Source: SCTM01 sp965279655 (GTDB taxonomy: Bacteria; Pseudomonadota; Alphaproteobacteria; Rhodospirillales; Rhodospirillaceae). From it: a stretch of DNA of 64,000 nt. Shown piece after piece: positions 15,903 through 24,621 of the stretch. The DNA lies in assembly GCA_965279655.1 (NCBI GenBank), contig OZ257255.1, positions 744,001 through 808,000 on the forward strand, given 5' to 3'. Every line of letters starts with the position of its first letter. Within the stretch, counting starts at the first letter, position 1. Made by a program: the position numbers and the translations under genes. The notes under the pieces were generated by a model. The model made no database searches, was not told where the DNA came from, and worked only from the letters and a program-made list of their open reading frames with translations.

Positions 15903-18900
15903 ATGAAACTGCAATTGTGCCGCGCGTGGGTGCTTGGCGCGGTCTGCCTGTGGACAGCGGCCGCGACCGCAGCGCCGGTGTCCAACCACGATCTCACGGC
16001 CACGGTCGATCCGACCACGCACAGGTTGAACGTGACGGACCGTTGGCGCCTGCCCGCGGAACTGGTCAGCGCCGACACACGCTTCAGCCTCAATGCCGCA
16101 TTGACCGCGCGCAGCGTCACCAAGGGCGTCACGCTCGAGCTGCAAAAAGCGAACGCGCCCGGCGAAGACGTCGGCATGGACCGCGAAAGCGACAACGGCG
16201 GCGCGCCGGTGCGCGTGAATGTCTACCGCCTGAAGGGTCTGACCCCGGGCAAGGAGACAACGGTCGAGCTGACCTACGACGGTATCGTCAATGTGCCGAT
16301 CCAGGCGATCGGCGAGGAATACGCGCGCGGCTTCAGTCAGTCCTCGGGCCTGATCGAAGCGCGCGGCGCTTATCTCGCCGGATCGACCGTCTGGATTCCC
16401 CAGATCAAGGACACGCTGGTCACCTATCGGCTGACGGCGGATCTGCCGAAGGACTGGAAATCCGTCAGCCAAGGGACGCGGCTGGAGAGTAAGCCCGCCG
16501 GCGGGCGGTATCGCGACGTCTGGCTGACCGAGACGCCCACCGAAGAGGTCTACCTGATCGCCGCGGCCTTCCGCGAATACAGCCGGGATGTCGGCGACGT
16601 GAAAGCCCAGGCGTTCCTCCGCACGCCCGATGACGCGCTTGCCGCGCGCTATCTCGAAGCGACCGCCGGGTACATGGAAATGTATCGCGGCATGATCGGC
16701 CCTTATCCCTATTCGAAGTTCGCGCTGGTCGAGAACTTCTGGGAGACCGGCTACGGCATGCCGTCGTTCACGCTGCTGGGCGAACAGATCATCCGCTTCC
16801 CCTTCATCCTGAACTCTTCCTATCCGCATGAACTCCTGCACAACTGGTGGGGCAACGGCGTGTTCGTGGACTTCGCCACCGGCAACTGGTGCGAAGGGCT
16901 CACCGCCTATCTCGCCGATCATCTGGTGGCGGAGCAGAACGGGCAGGGGGCGCTGCATCGGCGCGATATCCTGCTGCGGGTGTCCGACTACGTCACGCCG
17001 CAGACGGACTTTCCGCTCAGCGGTTTCAAGTCCCGCTACAACCCGGTCACGGAAGCCGTGGGGTATGGCAAGACCGCGATGGTCTTCGACATGCTGCGCC
17101 AACGGGTCGGCGAGCGCGCATTCTTGCAGGGGCTGCAGCGGTTCTACCGCGATAACAAATTCCGCAACGCGTCGTTCGACGACATTCGCAAGGCATTCGA
17201 AACGGCTTCGGGGCAGGATCTGAAGCCGTTCTTCGCCCAATGGGTTGCGCAGCCGGGCACGCCGGACCTCCAGTTGACGGCGGCGAAGGCGAAGGACAAG
17301 CGCGTTACGGTGACGCTCGCGCAGGTGCAGGGCGGAAAGCCGCTGGCTGTCGACGTGCCGGTCGTGATTCACGCCGGCGGGCAGGCCATCGCCAAGGCCA
17401 TCGCCTTCAACGGTGATGCCGCGAGCGTCACGGCCAGCTTCGATCTGCCGGCGAAGGCGGAGCGTGTCGAGATTGATCCGCAATTCAATGTATATCGCCG
17501 CCTGAGTCCCTTCGAAGTTCCGACCAGCCTGTCCAAGGCGTTCGGCGCCGAGAAAGCGTTGATCGTGTTGCCATCCACGGATGAAGCGCAACGCTACGCT
17601 GGGCTGGTGAAGAGCTGGAGCAAGTCCGGGCTGGACGTCGTGCGCGATAGCGAAATCACGGAATTCCCGGCGGATCGCGCCGTGTGGGTCCTGGGCGCGA
17701 CCAACAAGCTCGTGCCCAAAGTCGCCGCTGCCTTGAAGTCTGATGGTGCCGTGCTCGATGCTGGCGGCGCTCAGCTGGGCGGCACGCGCTATGCGACGAG
17801 CGGCAAGAGCATCGTCGCGGTCGCGCGTCACCCGAAGGCGCCGGCCTCCGCGGTCGCGTTCGTCTCCGCCACCTCCGACGCGGCAGCGGAAGGTCTTGCG
17901 CGCAAGCTGCCGCACTACGGCAAATACAGCTGGCTGGTGTTCGGCGGCGATGCGCCCGACAACGAGGCCAAGGGCGAATGGACGCCGCGCAACACGCCGC
18001 TCGCGCGCGATCTTGTGTCCAATCCAACGGTCGCCGCCCTGACGTTACGCGCGGCCCTGGCTGCCCTTCCGTCGCCCATCGATGCAGCACGCCTGAAGAC
18101 TGATGTGACTTGGCTCGCCGATCCGGCGCGGGAAGGGCGCGGTGTCGCGACGCCGGGCATCGATGCTTCGGCGGCCTATATCGCGCAACGCTTCAAGGAT
18201 CTCGGGCTGAAGCCGCTGAAGGGCGCCGGTGACTATGTCCAGACGTTCACCGGCAACGGCCCCGGCAACATGCCCGCCACGATGAAGAATGTCGTCGGCG
18301 TGATCGAGGGCTCGCGCGCGGATTTCGCCGGTCAGTCCCTGGTGGTCTCGGCGCACTACGACCATCTCGGCCATGGCTGGCCCGATGCCCGCGCCGGCGC
18401 GGAGGGCAAGCTCCACCCTGGCGCCGACGACAATGCCTCCGGCGTCGCCGCGATCCTGGAAGTCGCGCGGTTGCTGAAGGACTCCAAGCCTGAGCGCGCG
18501 ATTGTGTTCGTCGCCTTCTCCGGCGAGGAATCCGGACTGCAGGGCTCAAAGCACTATGTCGCCGCCGCCAAAGATGGCGCGTTCCCGTACCCGCTTGCGA
18601 AGGTCATGGCGAATCTCAACGTCGATACGGTGGGCCGTCTGGAAGGCGGCAAGATCACCGCGTTCGGCGGCGAGACGGCGCGGGAATGGCAGTTCATCTT
18701 CCAGGGCATCGCCGCGGAGACCAACATCGCCGTCGATGTGCTGGCGAAGGACATCGGCGCGTCCGATCAGAAATCCTTCGCGGAGGCCGGCATTCCCGGC
18801 GTGCAGATCTTCGCGTCCACCGCCGCCGACTATCACCGCCCCACCGACACGGCGGACAAACTCGACAGCAAGGGGCTGGTGAAGGTGGTGGCCGTGCTGA

Positions 18901-19271
18901 AGGAAGCCTCGGCCTATCTCGCGTCACGGCCGGAGCCGATGCGCTTCACCGGCCCTTCCGCGGCGGCCGTCGTGGCCACCGGCGCGCCGCCCGCGGGCAG
19001 CGCTCCGCGCCGGGTGGCGACGGGACTTGTGCCGGACATGGCTTACCAGGGCAAGGGCGTGCGCGCGGCGTCGATCTCGGAAGGATCGGGCGCGGCACAG
19101 GCGGGCCTGAAGGTCGGCGACGTGGTGATCTCCATGGCGGACCAGCCGATCGACGACCTGCGCGGCCTGTCGGAGGCCTTGAAGACCTTCGTGCCGGCCC
19201 AGGTGATCGAGGTGAAGTTCACCCGCGACGGCAAGGCGCAAGCCGTGTCCATGAAACTCGGCGAACGGTAG
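15903..19271 (+). CDS. Secreted multidomain peptidase: M1 metallopeptidase - M28 aminopeptidase - PDZ
   Basis: 1122 aa with a signal peptide (VLGAVCLWTAAATAAP). Residues about 30-480 are an M1-type gluzincin with zinc motif HELLH (309-313) and the third ligand Glu331 in NWCEGLTAYLADH. Residues about 720-1000 are an M28 peptidase with the metal ligands His818 (SAHYDHLG), Asp842-843 (GADDNASG), Glu875-876 (SGEESGLQGS), Asp908 (NVDTVGR) and His978 (DYHRPTDTADK). Residues about 1025-1120 are a PDZ domain (GAAQAGLKVGDVVISM). All catalytic residues of both peptidases appear intact. GAGGGGG lies before the ATG. It probably degrades peptides in the periplasm or outside. It is followed 7 bp later by a secreted amidohydrolase, likely the same operon. 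Confidence 0.92.
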   Translation: MKLQLCRAWVLGAVCLWTAAATAAPVSNHDLTATVDPTTHRLNVTDRWRLPAELVSADTRFSLNAALTARSVTKGVTLELQKANAPGEDVGMDRESDNGGAPVRVNVYRLKGLTPGKETTVELTYDGIVNVPIQAIGEEYARGFSQSSGLIEARGAYLAGSTVWIPQIKDTLVTYRLTADLPKDWKSVSQGTRLESKPAGGRYRDVWLTETPTEEVYLIAAAFREYSRDVGDVKAQAFLRTPDDALAARYLEATAGYMEMYRGMIGPYPYSKFALVENFWETGYGMPSFTLLGEQIIRFPFILNSSYPHELLHNWWGNGVFVDFATGNWCEGLTAYLADHLVAEQNGQGALHRRDILLRVSDYVTPQTDFPLSGFKSRYNPVTEAVGYGKTAMVFDMLRQRVGERAFLQGLQRFYRDNKFRNASFDDIRKAFETASGQDLKPFFAQWVAQPGTPDLQLTAAKAKDKRVTVTLAQVQGGKPLAVDVPVVIHAGGQAIAKAIAFNGDAASVTASFDLPAKAERVEIDPQFNVYRRLSPFEVPTSLSKAFGAEKALIVLPSTDEAQRYAGLVKSWSKSGLDVVRDSEITEFPADRAVWVLGATNKLVPKVAAALKSDGAVLDAGGAQLGGTRYATSGKSIVAVARHPKAPASAVAFVSATSDAAAEGLARKLPHYGKYSWLVFGGDAPDNEAKGEWTPRNTPLARDLVSNPTVAALTLRAALAALPSPIDAARLKTDVTWLADPAREGRGVATPGIDASAAYIAQRFKDLGLKPLKGAGDYVQTFTGNGPGNMPATMKNVVGVIEGSRADFAGQSLVVSAHYDHLGHGWPDARAGAEGKLHPGADDNASGVAAILEVARLLKDSKPERAIVFVAFSGEESGLQGSKHYVAAAKDGAFPYPLAKVMANLNVDTVGRLEGGKITAFGGETAREWQFIFQGIAAETNIAVDVLAKDIGASDQKSFAEAGIPGVQIFASTAADYHRPTDTADKLDSKGLVKVVAVLKEASAYLASRPEPMRFTGPSAAAVVATGAPPAGSAPRRVATGLVPDMAYQGKGVRAASISEGSGAAQAGLKVGDVVISMADQPIDDLRGLSEALKTFVPAQVIEVKFTRDGKAQAVSMKLGER

Positions 19272-19278
19272 CGCGATC

Positions 19279-20628
19279 ATGCACCATCTTTTGCGCGGCT
19301 TCTTGATCGCCGCGACCTGCGTGCTCGCGTCGGCGGTTGCGGCAGAGCCCCGGCCGCTGTTCATCTCCGACGTCACGGTTATCGACGGCACCGGCGCGCC
19401 GCCGCGGGCGCATCAGGATGTGCTTATCGAACGCGGCAAGATCGCGGCCATCACCGCTCACGGCAGGCGCGGCCGTTCGGGGGCGAAGCGCATCGACGGC
19501 GCGGGCAAGTTCCTTCTGCCGGGCTTGATCGATGTGCATGTTCACATCGTCGGCGGCGCCTTCAGGCGCGGGCGCGATCTGGAGAAGAGCACGCCCAACG
19601 ACGATCTCTCGGGCATTCGCGCGCTCCAGGGCTATCTCTACGCCGGCTTCACCACGGTCTACGACGCCGGCAACGACGGCCCTTACATTTTCGGATTGCG
19701 TCAGCGCCAGCGGGCCGGCGCGTTCGCCGGCCCACGGCTCCTCGCATCCGGTTTCTATCTCACCGCGCCGAACGGCCGTGGCAACCGGGGCGGCGACGCA
19801 CGCATCGGCATTGCGTTGCAGGACGGCCCAGCCGGCGTCAAGACGTTGGACGATCAGCTGGCGCGCGCGCCGGACATCCAAAAGGTCACCTACGAGGGCG
19901 CCGTCGCGAATTCCCTTTCCAAGGAGACGATGCGCCAAGCCGTTGCCTATCTCCTCGCGCACGGTATGCGCACCACGGTGCACATCTCCACCGAAGCGAC
20001 GGCGCGTGATGCCATCGATGTGGGCGTCGATAGCCTCGCCCACACGCCGACCGGCGGCGTGCTCACGGACGCGTTCGTGAAAATGGCGGCTGACCGGCAG
20101 ATCCCCATCGCGACTACAATGTCGGTGTTCGACGACATCATTCGCCTGGGTGAGGGGACCGCATTCCTGCGCGAACCGATGTACACCGCGCTAATCGAAC
20201 CGGAGGAGCTTGATGACCGCGCGGCCTCGCGGGATCGCTACAACAGTCTCGGTTGGACGAAGTCGTTCGCGCTCATGATGCCGGCCCTGAAGCAGAACAT
20301 CAAAGCCCTCAACGACGCCGGGGCGGTGCTGGCCCTCGGCACCGACAAATCCTTCGCACCGTTGGCCCTGCGCGAAATGCAGCTGTTGTCGGAAACCGGC
20401 ATTCCGCCGCTGCATATCATCAAGATCGCCACGCTCAATGCCGCGCGATTCCTCAATCGGGCGGACGATCTCGGCACGATCGCGCCGGGAAAGGTTGCCG
20501 ATCTCGTATTGCTCAGCGCCGATCCGTCGCGGGACATCATGAATGTCCAGGCCGTGGAGGCCGTCATCCAAGGCGGCAGCGTAATCGACCGCAAGAAGCT
20601 GGACGTGCCGATCAATCGCAAGCGCTAG
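19279..20628 (+). CDS. Secreted metal-dependent amidohydrolase
   Basis: 449 aa with a signal peptide (LLRGFLIAATCVLASAVAA). It belongs to the amidohydrolase/imidazolonepropionase-like superfamily: VIDGTGAPPRAHQDVLIERG at the start, the metal motif LPGLIDVHVHIVGG near residue 90, a later His (TTVHIST), the Asp of LALGTDKSF near 355, and the end signature GTIAPGKVADLVLL. Exported members are often prolidase-like dipeptidases, which would fit the upstream peptidase fusion, but the substrate is unknown. Its TAG stop interlocks with that of the convergent acyltransferase gene in a shared CTAG. Confidence 0.9.
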   Translation: MHHLLRGFLIAATCVLASAVAAEPRPLFISDVTVIDGTGAPPRAHQDVLIERGKIAAITAHGRRGRSGAKRIDGAGKFLLPGLIDVHVHIVGGAFRRGRDLEKSTPNDDLSGIRALQGYLYAGFTTVYDAGNDGPYIFGLRQRQRAGAFAGPRLLASGFYLTAPNGRGNRGGDARIGIALQDGPAGVKTLDDQLARAPDIQKVTYEGAVANSLSKETMRQAVAYLLAHGMRTTVHISTEATARDAIDVGVDSLAHTPTGGVLTDAFVKMAADRQIPIATTMSVFDDIIRLGEGTAFLREPMYTALIEPEELDDRAASRDRYNSLGWTKSFALMMPALKQNIKALNDAGAVLALGTDKSFAPLALREMQLLSETGIPPLHIIKIATLNAARFLNRADDLGTIAPGKVADLVLLSADPSRDIMNVQAVEAVIQGGSVIDRKKLDVPINRKR

Positions 20629-21698
20629 CGGATCAACTGTTGGCGGATGAACGGGCCGGCGAATTGGGCGATGCGCTCCGGCATGTAGTCCGACCACATT
20701 TTCGACATGCTGACGAGGGCGGGCGCGGAGGAACTGAACGTCGCCGGCTTCTTCACGGCGTCCCGCGAGAGCACGTGATAGCCGTGGGGTTCGAAGGTCG
20801 CGCCCCACTTCTTCTTGTAGGTGCGTTGGCCCTCATAGCGCACGCTGCCGAAGTCGAAGGACGTGAAGCCGGACTCCGCGGCCCACTTGATGAACTCCCA
20901 GTGGATCAGGTCGTTGGGCGCGTACTTCCAGGACTCCGGCGTGGAGACGATGTTGACGATGTTCACACGTCCGCCGCACACGAAGCCCAGGAGACCGGCG
21001 AGAATCTCCTTCTCGCGCGAGGCCCAGAAGATCTTGAGCCTGTCGCCGAAGATCGCCTGACTACGGGTGTAGTAGTCGATGGAATGGGGCGGCACGCCGA
21101 GACGCTTCATCGATTTGAGATAGAGCGGATAGAATCGCTCGTGAATTATCTTCAGGTCGCAGGCCTCGAACGCGACGACGCCGTTGGCGCGCGCCTTATT
21201 CACGCCCTTGCGCACCGAATACTGCACGGTCTTGTTGAACAGTTTGTCCGTGTCGGCATCCAGCGCCAGTACCGCGACCTCGTGCAAATTCTCCGGCGTG
21301 AACGGGCCGGGGCGGAATTGCGCCGGTACGCCGTGGTCGCCGTGCAATTCCATGTTGCGTAAGGAGATGTGGCGTTTGAGGTAGTCGCCAAGCAGCGTGT
21401 AGATCGTCTCCGCGTCCATCGCGCTCAAGGACGGGTCGATCAGCATGCCGCCGTATTCGGAGAACGGCTGACTGACGAACTTCCGGCCGAACAGCAAACT
21501 CCGAACGGCGGTCGCGGGTAGTACGGCGACGATCGCGCGGCCTTTCAGGAACGCCATCCTGACAGGCCGATAGCCGCCGTAACACGAGACCACGTCGCCG
21601 TAGCCGAACAGGTGGCAGAACCGCGCCTGATCGTGCGCTTCCACGAAGGCATCCCAGGCGGTTCGGTCGGACCAGTCGTCGTTCAGTATGATTTGCAT
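20625..21698 (-). CDS. FemAB-like GNAT-fold acyltransferase
   Basis: 357 aa. The layout and motifs (RFCHLFGYGDVVSCYGG, FVSQPFSEYGGMLIDP, then NKTVQYSVRKGVNKARANG and FDFGSVRYEGQRTYKKKWGA) match the FemAB/XrtA-associated acyltransferase family, which transfers amino-acyl or acyl groups from tRNA or a carrier to peptidoglycan, polysaccharide or lipid. The start at ATG 21698 has AAGG 8 bp upstream; an ATG 33 bp earlier is also possible. There is no signal peptide, so it acts in the cytoplasm. The target is unknown. Confidence 0.8.
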   Translation of the reverse strand: MQIILNDDWSDRTAWDAFVEAHDQARFCHLFGYGDVVSCYGGYRPVRMAFLKGRAIVAVLPATAVRSLLFGRKFVSQPFSEYGGMLIDPSLSAMDAETIYTLLGDYLKRHISLRNMELHGDHGVPAQFRPGPFTPENLHEVAVLALDADTDKLFNKTVQYSVRKGVNKARANGVVAFEACDLKIIHERFYPLYLKSMKRLGVPPHSIDYYTRSQAIFGDRLKIFWASREKEILAGLLGFVCGGRVNIVNIVSTPESWKYAPNDLIHWEFIKWAAESGFTSFDFGSVRYEGQRTYKKKWGATFEPHGYHVLSRDAVKKPATFSSSAPALVSMSKMWSDYMPERIAQFAGPFIRQQLIR

Positions 21699-21858
21699 GG
21701 CGCCAGCCTTGTCTTGGCTGATGCAATGCAAACGCCGTGCCGTGCGAAAGTGCGCGCTTTTGGTGAACGTCAGAGGCCGGAGGTGTAAAGCCGGTTGACG
21801 ACAGCCTTAGCCAGCGCGCGTGCCCAGGTCGGAGGGCTCGCCGATTGGTTGCGCCCGC

Positions 21859-22245
21859 TTATCGTCTCAGAACGCTGAGGGCATTGGCCGCGGCGGAATC
21901 GAGATATTCATCCAGCCGGACGATGCGGCCGTTCTCCATCCGCACGATCACGCAGGCGTCCATCTTCCACTTTGTGCCGTCGGGCAGGGTGGCTTCCAGC
22001 ACGTGCTGCTGCACGAATCCGTCCTTCAACGCTTCCCGCCGCAGGACGCGGTAGTGGCGATCCGGCAGCTTGCGCATGAACCATTCCAGAAGCTTGATGT
22101 TCTGGTCGACCGTCTGCTCGATGTTGTCGGTGTTGTGCCACAGCTTGGCATCGGGCGCGTAACAGGCGCGCACGGTCGGCACGTCCCCGGCCTGGATGGC
22201 GTCCACGAACGTCTTCGCGAAGGCGAGGATCTCTTGCTCGGTCAT
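21859..22245 (-). CDS. SnoaL-like/NTF2-fold protein
   Basis: 128 aa. The sequence (FVDAIQAGDVPTVRACYAPD, then WHNTDNIEQTVDQNIKLLEW and MENGRIVRLDEYLDS) is typical of SnoaL-like proteins of the NTF2 fold, which include ketosteroid isomerase-like enzymes and small polyketide cyclases. No catalytic assignment is possible. The start at ATG 22245 has GGAG about 10 bp upstream; a longer reading adds an unlikely leader. It stands alone, between a convergent-side acyltransferase and a divergent lipoprotein gene. Confidence 0.8.
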   Translation of the reverse strand: MTEQEILAFAKTFVDAIQAGDVPTVRACYAPDAKLWHNTDNIEQTVDQNIKLLEWFMRKLPDRHYRVLRREALKDGFVQQHVLEATLPDGTKWKMDACVIVRMENGRIVRLDEYLDSAAANALSVLRR

Positions 22246-22375
22246 GGACGGCGATACTCCAGTCTTGGCGGCGCGGGGTGCCCACGGTGCGCCACAGCCT
22301 GATTTTCCACCGGATCGTGTCCACACCTCAAGCTAGTATCATCTATACCCAGCAACCGGGATATGGGGCATTGCG

Positions 22376-23323
22376 ATGACGAGACTTCCTCGCGCGGCGG
22401 CGTTTATCGCGCTGCTGGCGCTGTCAGCTTGCGGCACGGCGTCCACCACGGCCCCGGGGCCGGGGCAGGCCTTCCAGGACTGCGCCACGTGTCCCGAGAT
22501 GGTGCGCGTGGCCGCCGGCACGTTCCGCATGGGCGCGGACCACGTCGAGGCCATGCAGTTCGGCGAGATGCGGACGGAAGGTCCGGTCCGTACGGTCACG
22601 ATCCGCAAGCCTTTCGCCGCCGGCAAGTTCGAGGTCACCAACGCGGAGTTCGGCGCCTTCATCGCGGCAACCGGCTATGCGCCGTCCGCGCGCTGCCAGG
22701 TCTGGAGCGACAACAAGTATTTCGACACGCTCAATTGGCGGAATCCTGATTACGGACGCGCCCCACAGCCGCGCGAACCCGTCGTCTGTGTCACGTGGCA
22801 CGATGCCAAGGCCTATGTCGCGTGGCTCGCGAAGACGACCGGCCAGCCCTATCGGCTGCTGTCGGAAGCGGAGTGGGAATTCGCTGCGCGCGGCGGCGCC
22901 AACACCAAATGGCCCTGGGGCGAGGATTCGTTGGCGATCTGCGGCTATGCCAACATTCTCGACGTCACCGGGATGAAAGAACCGCGCAATGTCGGCAGCC
23001 GGGGCGCGTCCGACACGGATACCTGCGAGGATCGCATCAAGCTGGTCTCGCCCGTGGGCTCCTTCAAACCCAACGCCTATGGCCTCTACGACATGATCGG
23101 GAACGTCTGGGAGTGGACGGAGGATTGCTCGGTCCTGCCGTATCCGCCCGGCCCCTTGGACGGCACGGCGGTCGCGGTTCAAGGCCCGTGCGAAAAGCGT
23201 TCAATCCGTGGCGGCAGCTGGCGCACACGGCTCAGCCGGCAGAGCGTCACGTTCCGTGGGCGCGATCCCGAGCCGACGGCATCGCACATCTTCGGCTTCC
23301 GCGTTGCGCGCGATCTGCGGTGA
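22376..23323 (+). CDS. Sulfatase-modifying-factor-like (FGE-fold) lipoprotein
   Basis: 315 aa. It begins with a lipoprotein signal (lipobox LSAC, Cys19), then the formylglycine-generating enzyme/SUMF1 fold from about residue 40: MVRVAAGTFRMGAD, KFEVTNAEFGAFI, PVVCVTWHDAKAYVAWLA, RLLSEAEWEFAARGG, YGLYDMIGNVWEWTED and SIRGGSW near the end. The active-site Cys pair of true FGE, expected after RGGSW, is absent (RTRLSRQSVTFRGRD), so it is unlikely to make formylglycine; it may be a structural or ligand-binding member. No sulfatase gene is nearby. GGGG lies before the ATG. Confidence 0.88.
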   Translation: MTRLPRAAAFIALLALSACGTASTTAPGPGQAFQDCATCPEMVRVAAGTFRMGADHVEAMQFGEMRTEGPVRTVTIRKPFAAGKFEVTNAEFGAFIAATGYAPSARCQVWSDNKYFDTLNWRNPDYGRAPQPREPVVCVTWHDAKAYVAWLAKTTGQPYRLLSEAEWEFAARGGANTKWPWGEDSLAICGYANILDVTGMKEPRNVGSRGASDTDTCEDRIKLVSPVGSFKPNAYGLYDMIGNVWEWTEDCSVLPYPPGPLDGTAVAVQGPCEKRSIRGGSWRTRLSRQSVTFRGRDPEPTASHIFGFRVARDLR

Positions 23324-23327
23324 GGGA

Positions 23328-24491
23328 CTACTCCGCCGCCAGCTTGGCGACGGCAACGTCCTTCCGCGCGGTGACGCAGGGGAACAGGACCGCCTTGGTG
23401 GTGTAGTTCGCCACCTTGGGCGGCGTTTCCAGGGGCACGTAGTCGAACACCACCTGGTCCGCGGGCCAACCGCCGGCACGGCCCAGCGCCGCGAGGTCGG
23501 CGGCGCGGTAGGTGCCGCCGAAGTTTTCATTGTTATTGGTCACTTCCCACTCGGCGAGGAAGCCGTCGATGGGTGACAGCTCGCCCAGGCGCGGATTGTC
23601 CATGTGCAGCATGGAGCCGCCCGGCGCGAGGATGCGGCGGCTCTCGCCGAAGATGCGCGGCGCGGCGCGGTTCGAGGTCTCGTGCATGATGATGTGCGAA
23701 CACACCACATCGAAGAACCCGTCCGGGAAATCGGTCTCTTCGCCGTTCTGCTGGCTGAAGTGGATCGGCAGGCCCAAGGCTTCCGCGCGCGCATGGGCGT
23801 AGCGCAGGCAGGGGGCCGCGACATCGATGGCGTAAACCTCCGCGTCGGGGAAGGCGCGCTTCCACGCCAGCGTCGATTGGCCGACAGTGCACCCGACGTC
23901 GAGGATGCGCTTCGGCGCGGCATTGGGCACGAGCCGCTTGTAGTAGGCGATGAGGGAGCGCCCGAACAACTCCATCATCGGGCCCATGTTGCCCATGGCG
24001 TAGAGATAGGTCGCCCGGTCGTACAGCGCGCCGGCGAACACGTCGTCCGCGGTGAATTCGGAGTGATAGGCGCCCGGCTGCAGGTGGATATCGTATGCGG
24101 TGTGATAGTTCGGGATTTCCAGCGCGGGATTCAGCTTCAAGGATCCCCCGGCCTTGCCCTCGAGTTCCTTCGTCCGTTCGATCAACGCGGGCAGCTGCCG
24201 CTCCACGCTGTCGATGACGCTGTCGAAGGTCAGTTCCTGGGTGTGGCGCTGCATGGCGCTGTAGAACTGGTAATACCCGTTCTTGGTCATCACCTCGCGC
24301 ACCTCGTGGCGATCCTTCGGCGCGCGACCGTGAGCCTTCTTGAAGGCGGGCTCGACCTGCGCGGCATAAGCCGCGCGGTTGCCGCCGGCGATGTTGCTCG
24401 CCAGGTGTTTTCGGATCGCCATGGCGTAGGCCTGGCGCGCTTCCTCGTCGTGGGTGCGGGTGACGAGCATCCCGTGGGGGTACTGGGTCAT
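23328..24491 (-). CDS. Class I SAM methyltransferase-like protein, paralogue A
   Basis: 387 aa. The C-terminal half is a Rossmann-type methyltransferase: motif I ILDVGCTVGQSTLAW, the acidic end of beta-2 (VYAIDVAAP), FPDGFFDVVCSHIIMHE (motif II region) and LAPGGSMLHMD. The first 180 residues form a separate helical region ending in the family motif SLKLNPALEIPNYHTAYDIH-(L)QPGAY. The same two-part plan occurs at 26130-27317 and 39621-40847. The start at ATG 24491 was chosen since the longer reading runs through a low-quality leader. Substrate unknown. Confidence 0.85.
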   Translation of the reverse strand: MTQYPHGMLVTRTHDEEARQAYAMAIRKHLASNIAGGNRAAYAAQVEPAFKKAHGRAPKDRHEVREVMTKNGYYQFYSAMQRHTQELTFDSVIDSVERQLPALIERTKELEGKAGGSLKLNPALEIPNYHTAYDIHLQPGAYHSEFTADDVFAGALYDRATYLYAMGNMGPMMELFGRSLIAYYKRLVPNAAPKRILDVGCTVGQSTLAWKRAFPDAEVYAIDVAAPCLRYAHARAEALGLPIHFSQQNGEETDFPDGFFDVVCSHIIMHETSNRAAPRIFGESRRILAPGGSMLHMDNPRLGELSPIDGFLAEWEVTNNNENFGGTYRAADLAALGRAGGWPADQVVFDYVPLETPPKVANYTTKAVLFPCVTARKDVAVAKLAAE

Positions 24492-24621
24492 GGGGTAAAG
24501 ATAGCAAGAGGCGCGCGCCGATGCCACGCCCGGCAGGTGTATTGGCAAGCCAACAGGATGGCTCCCTGCCGCCAAAACTGCGAAAGTCCGGGCCGACGTG
24601 AGGATATTCGGAGGGGAAATC

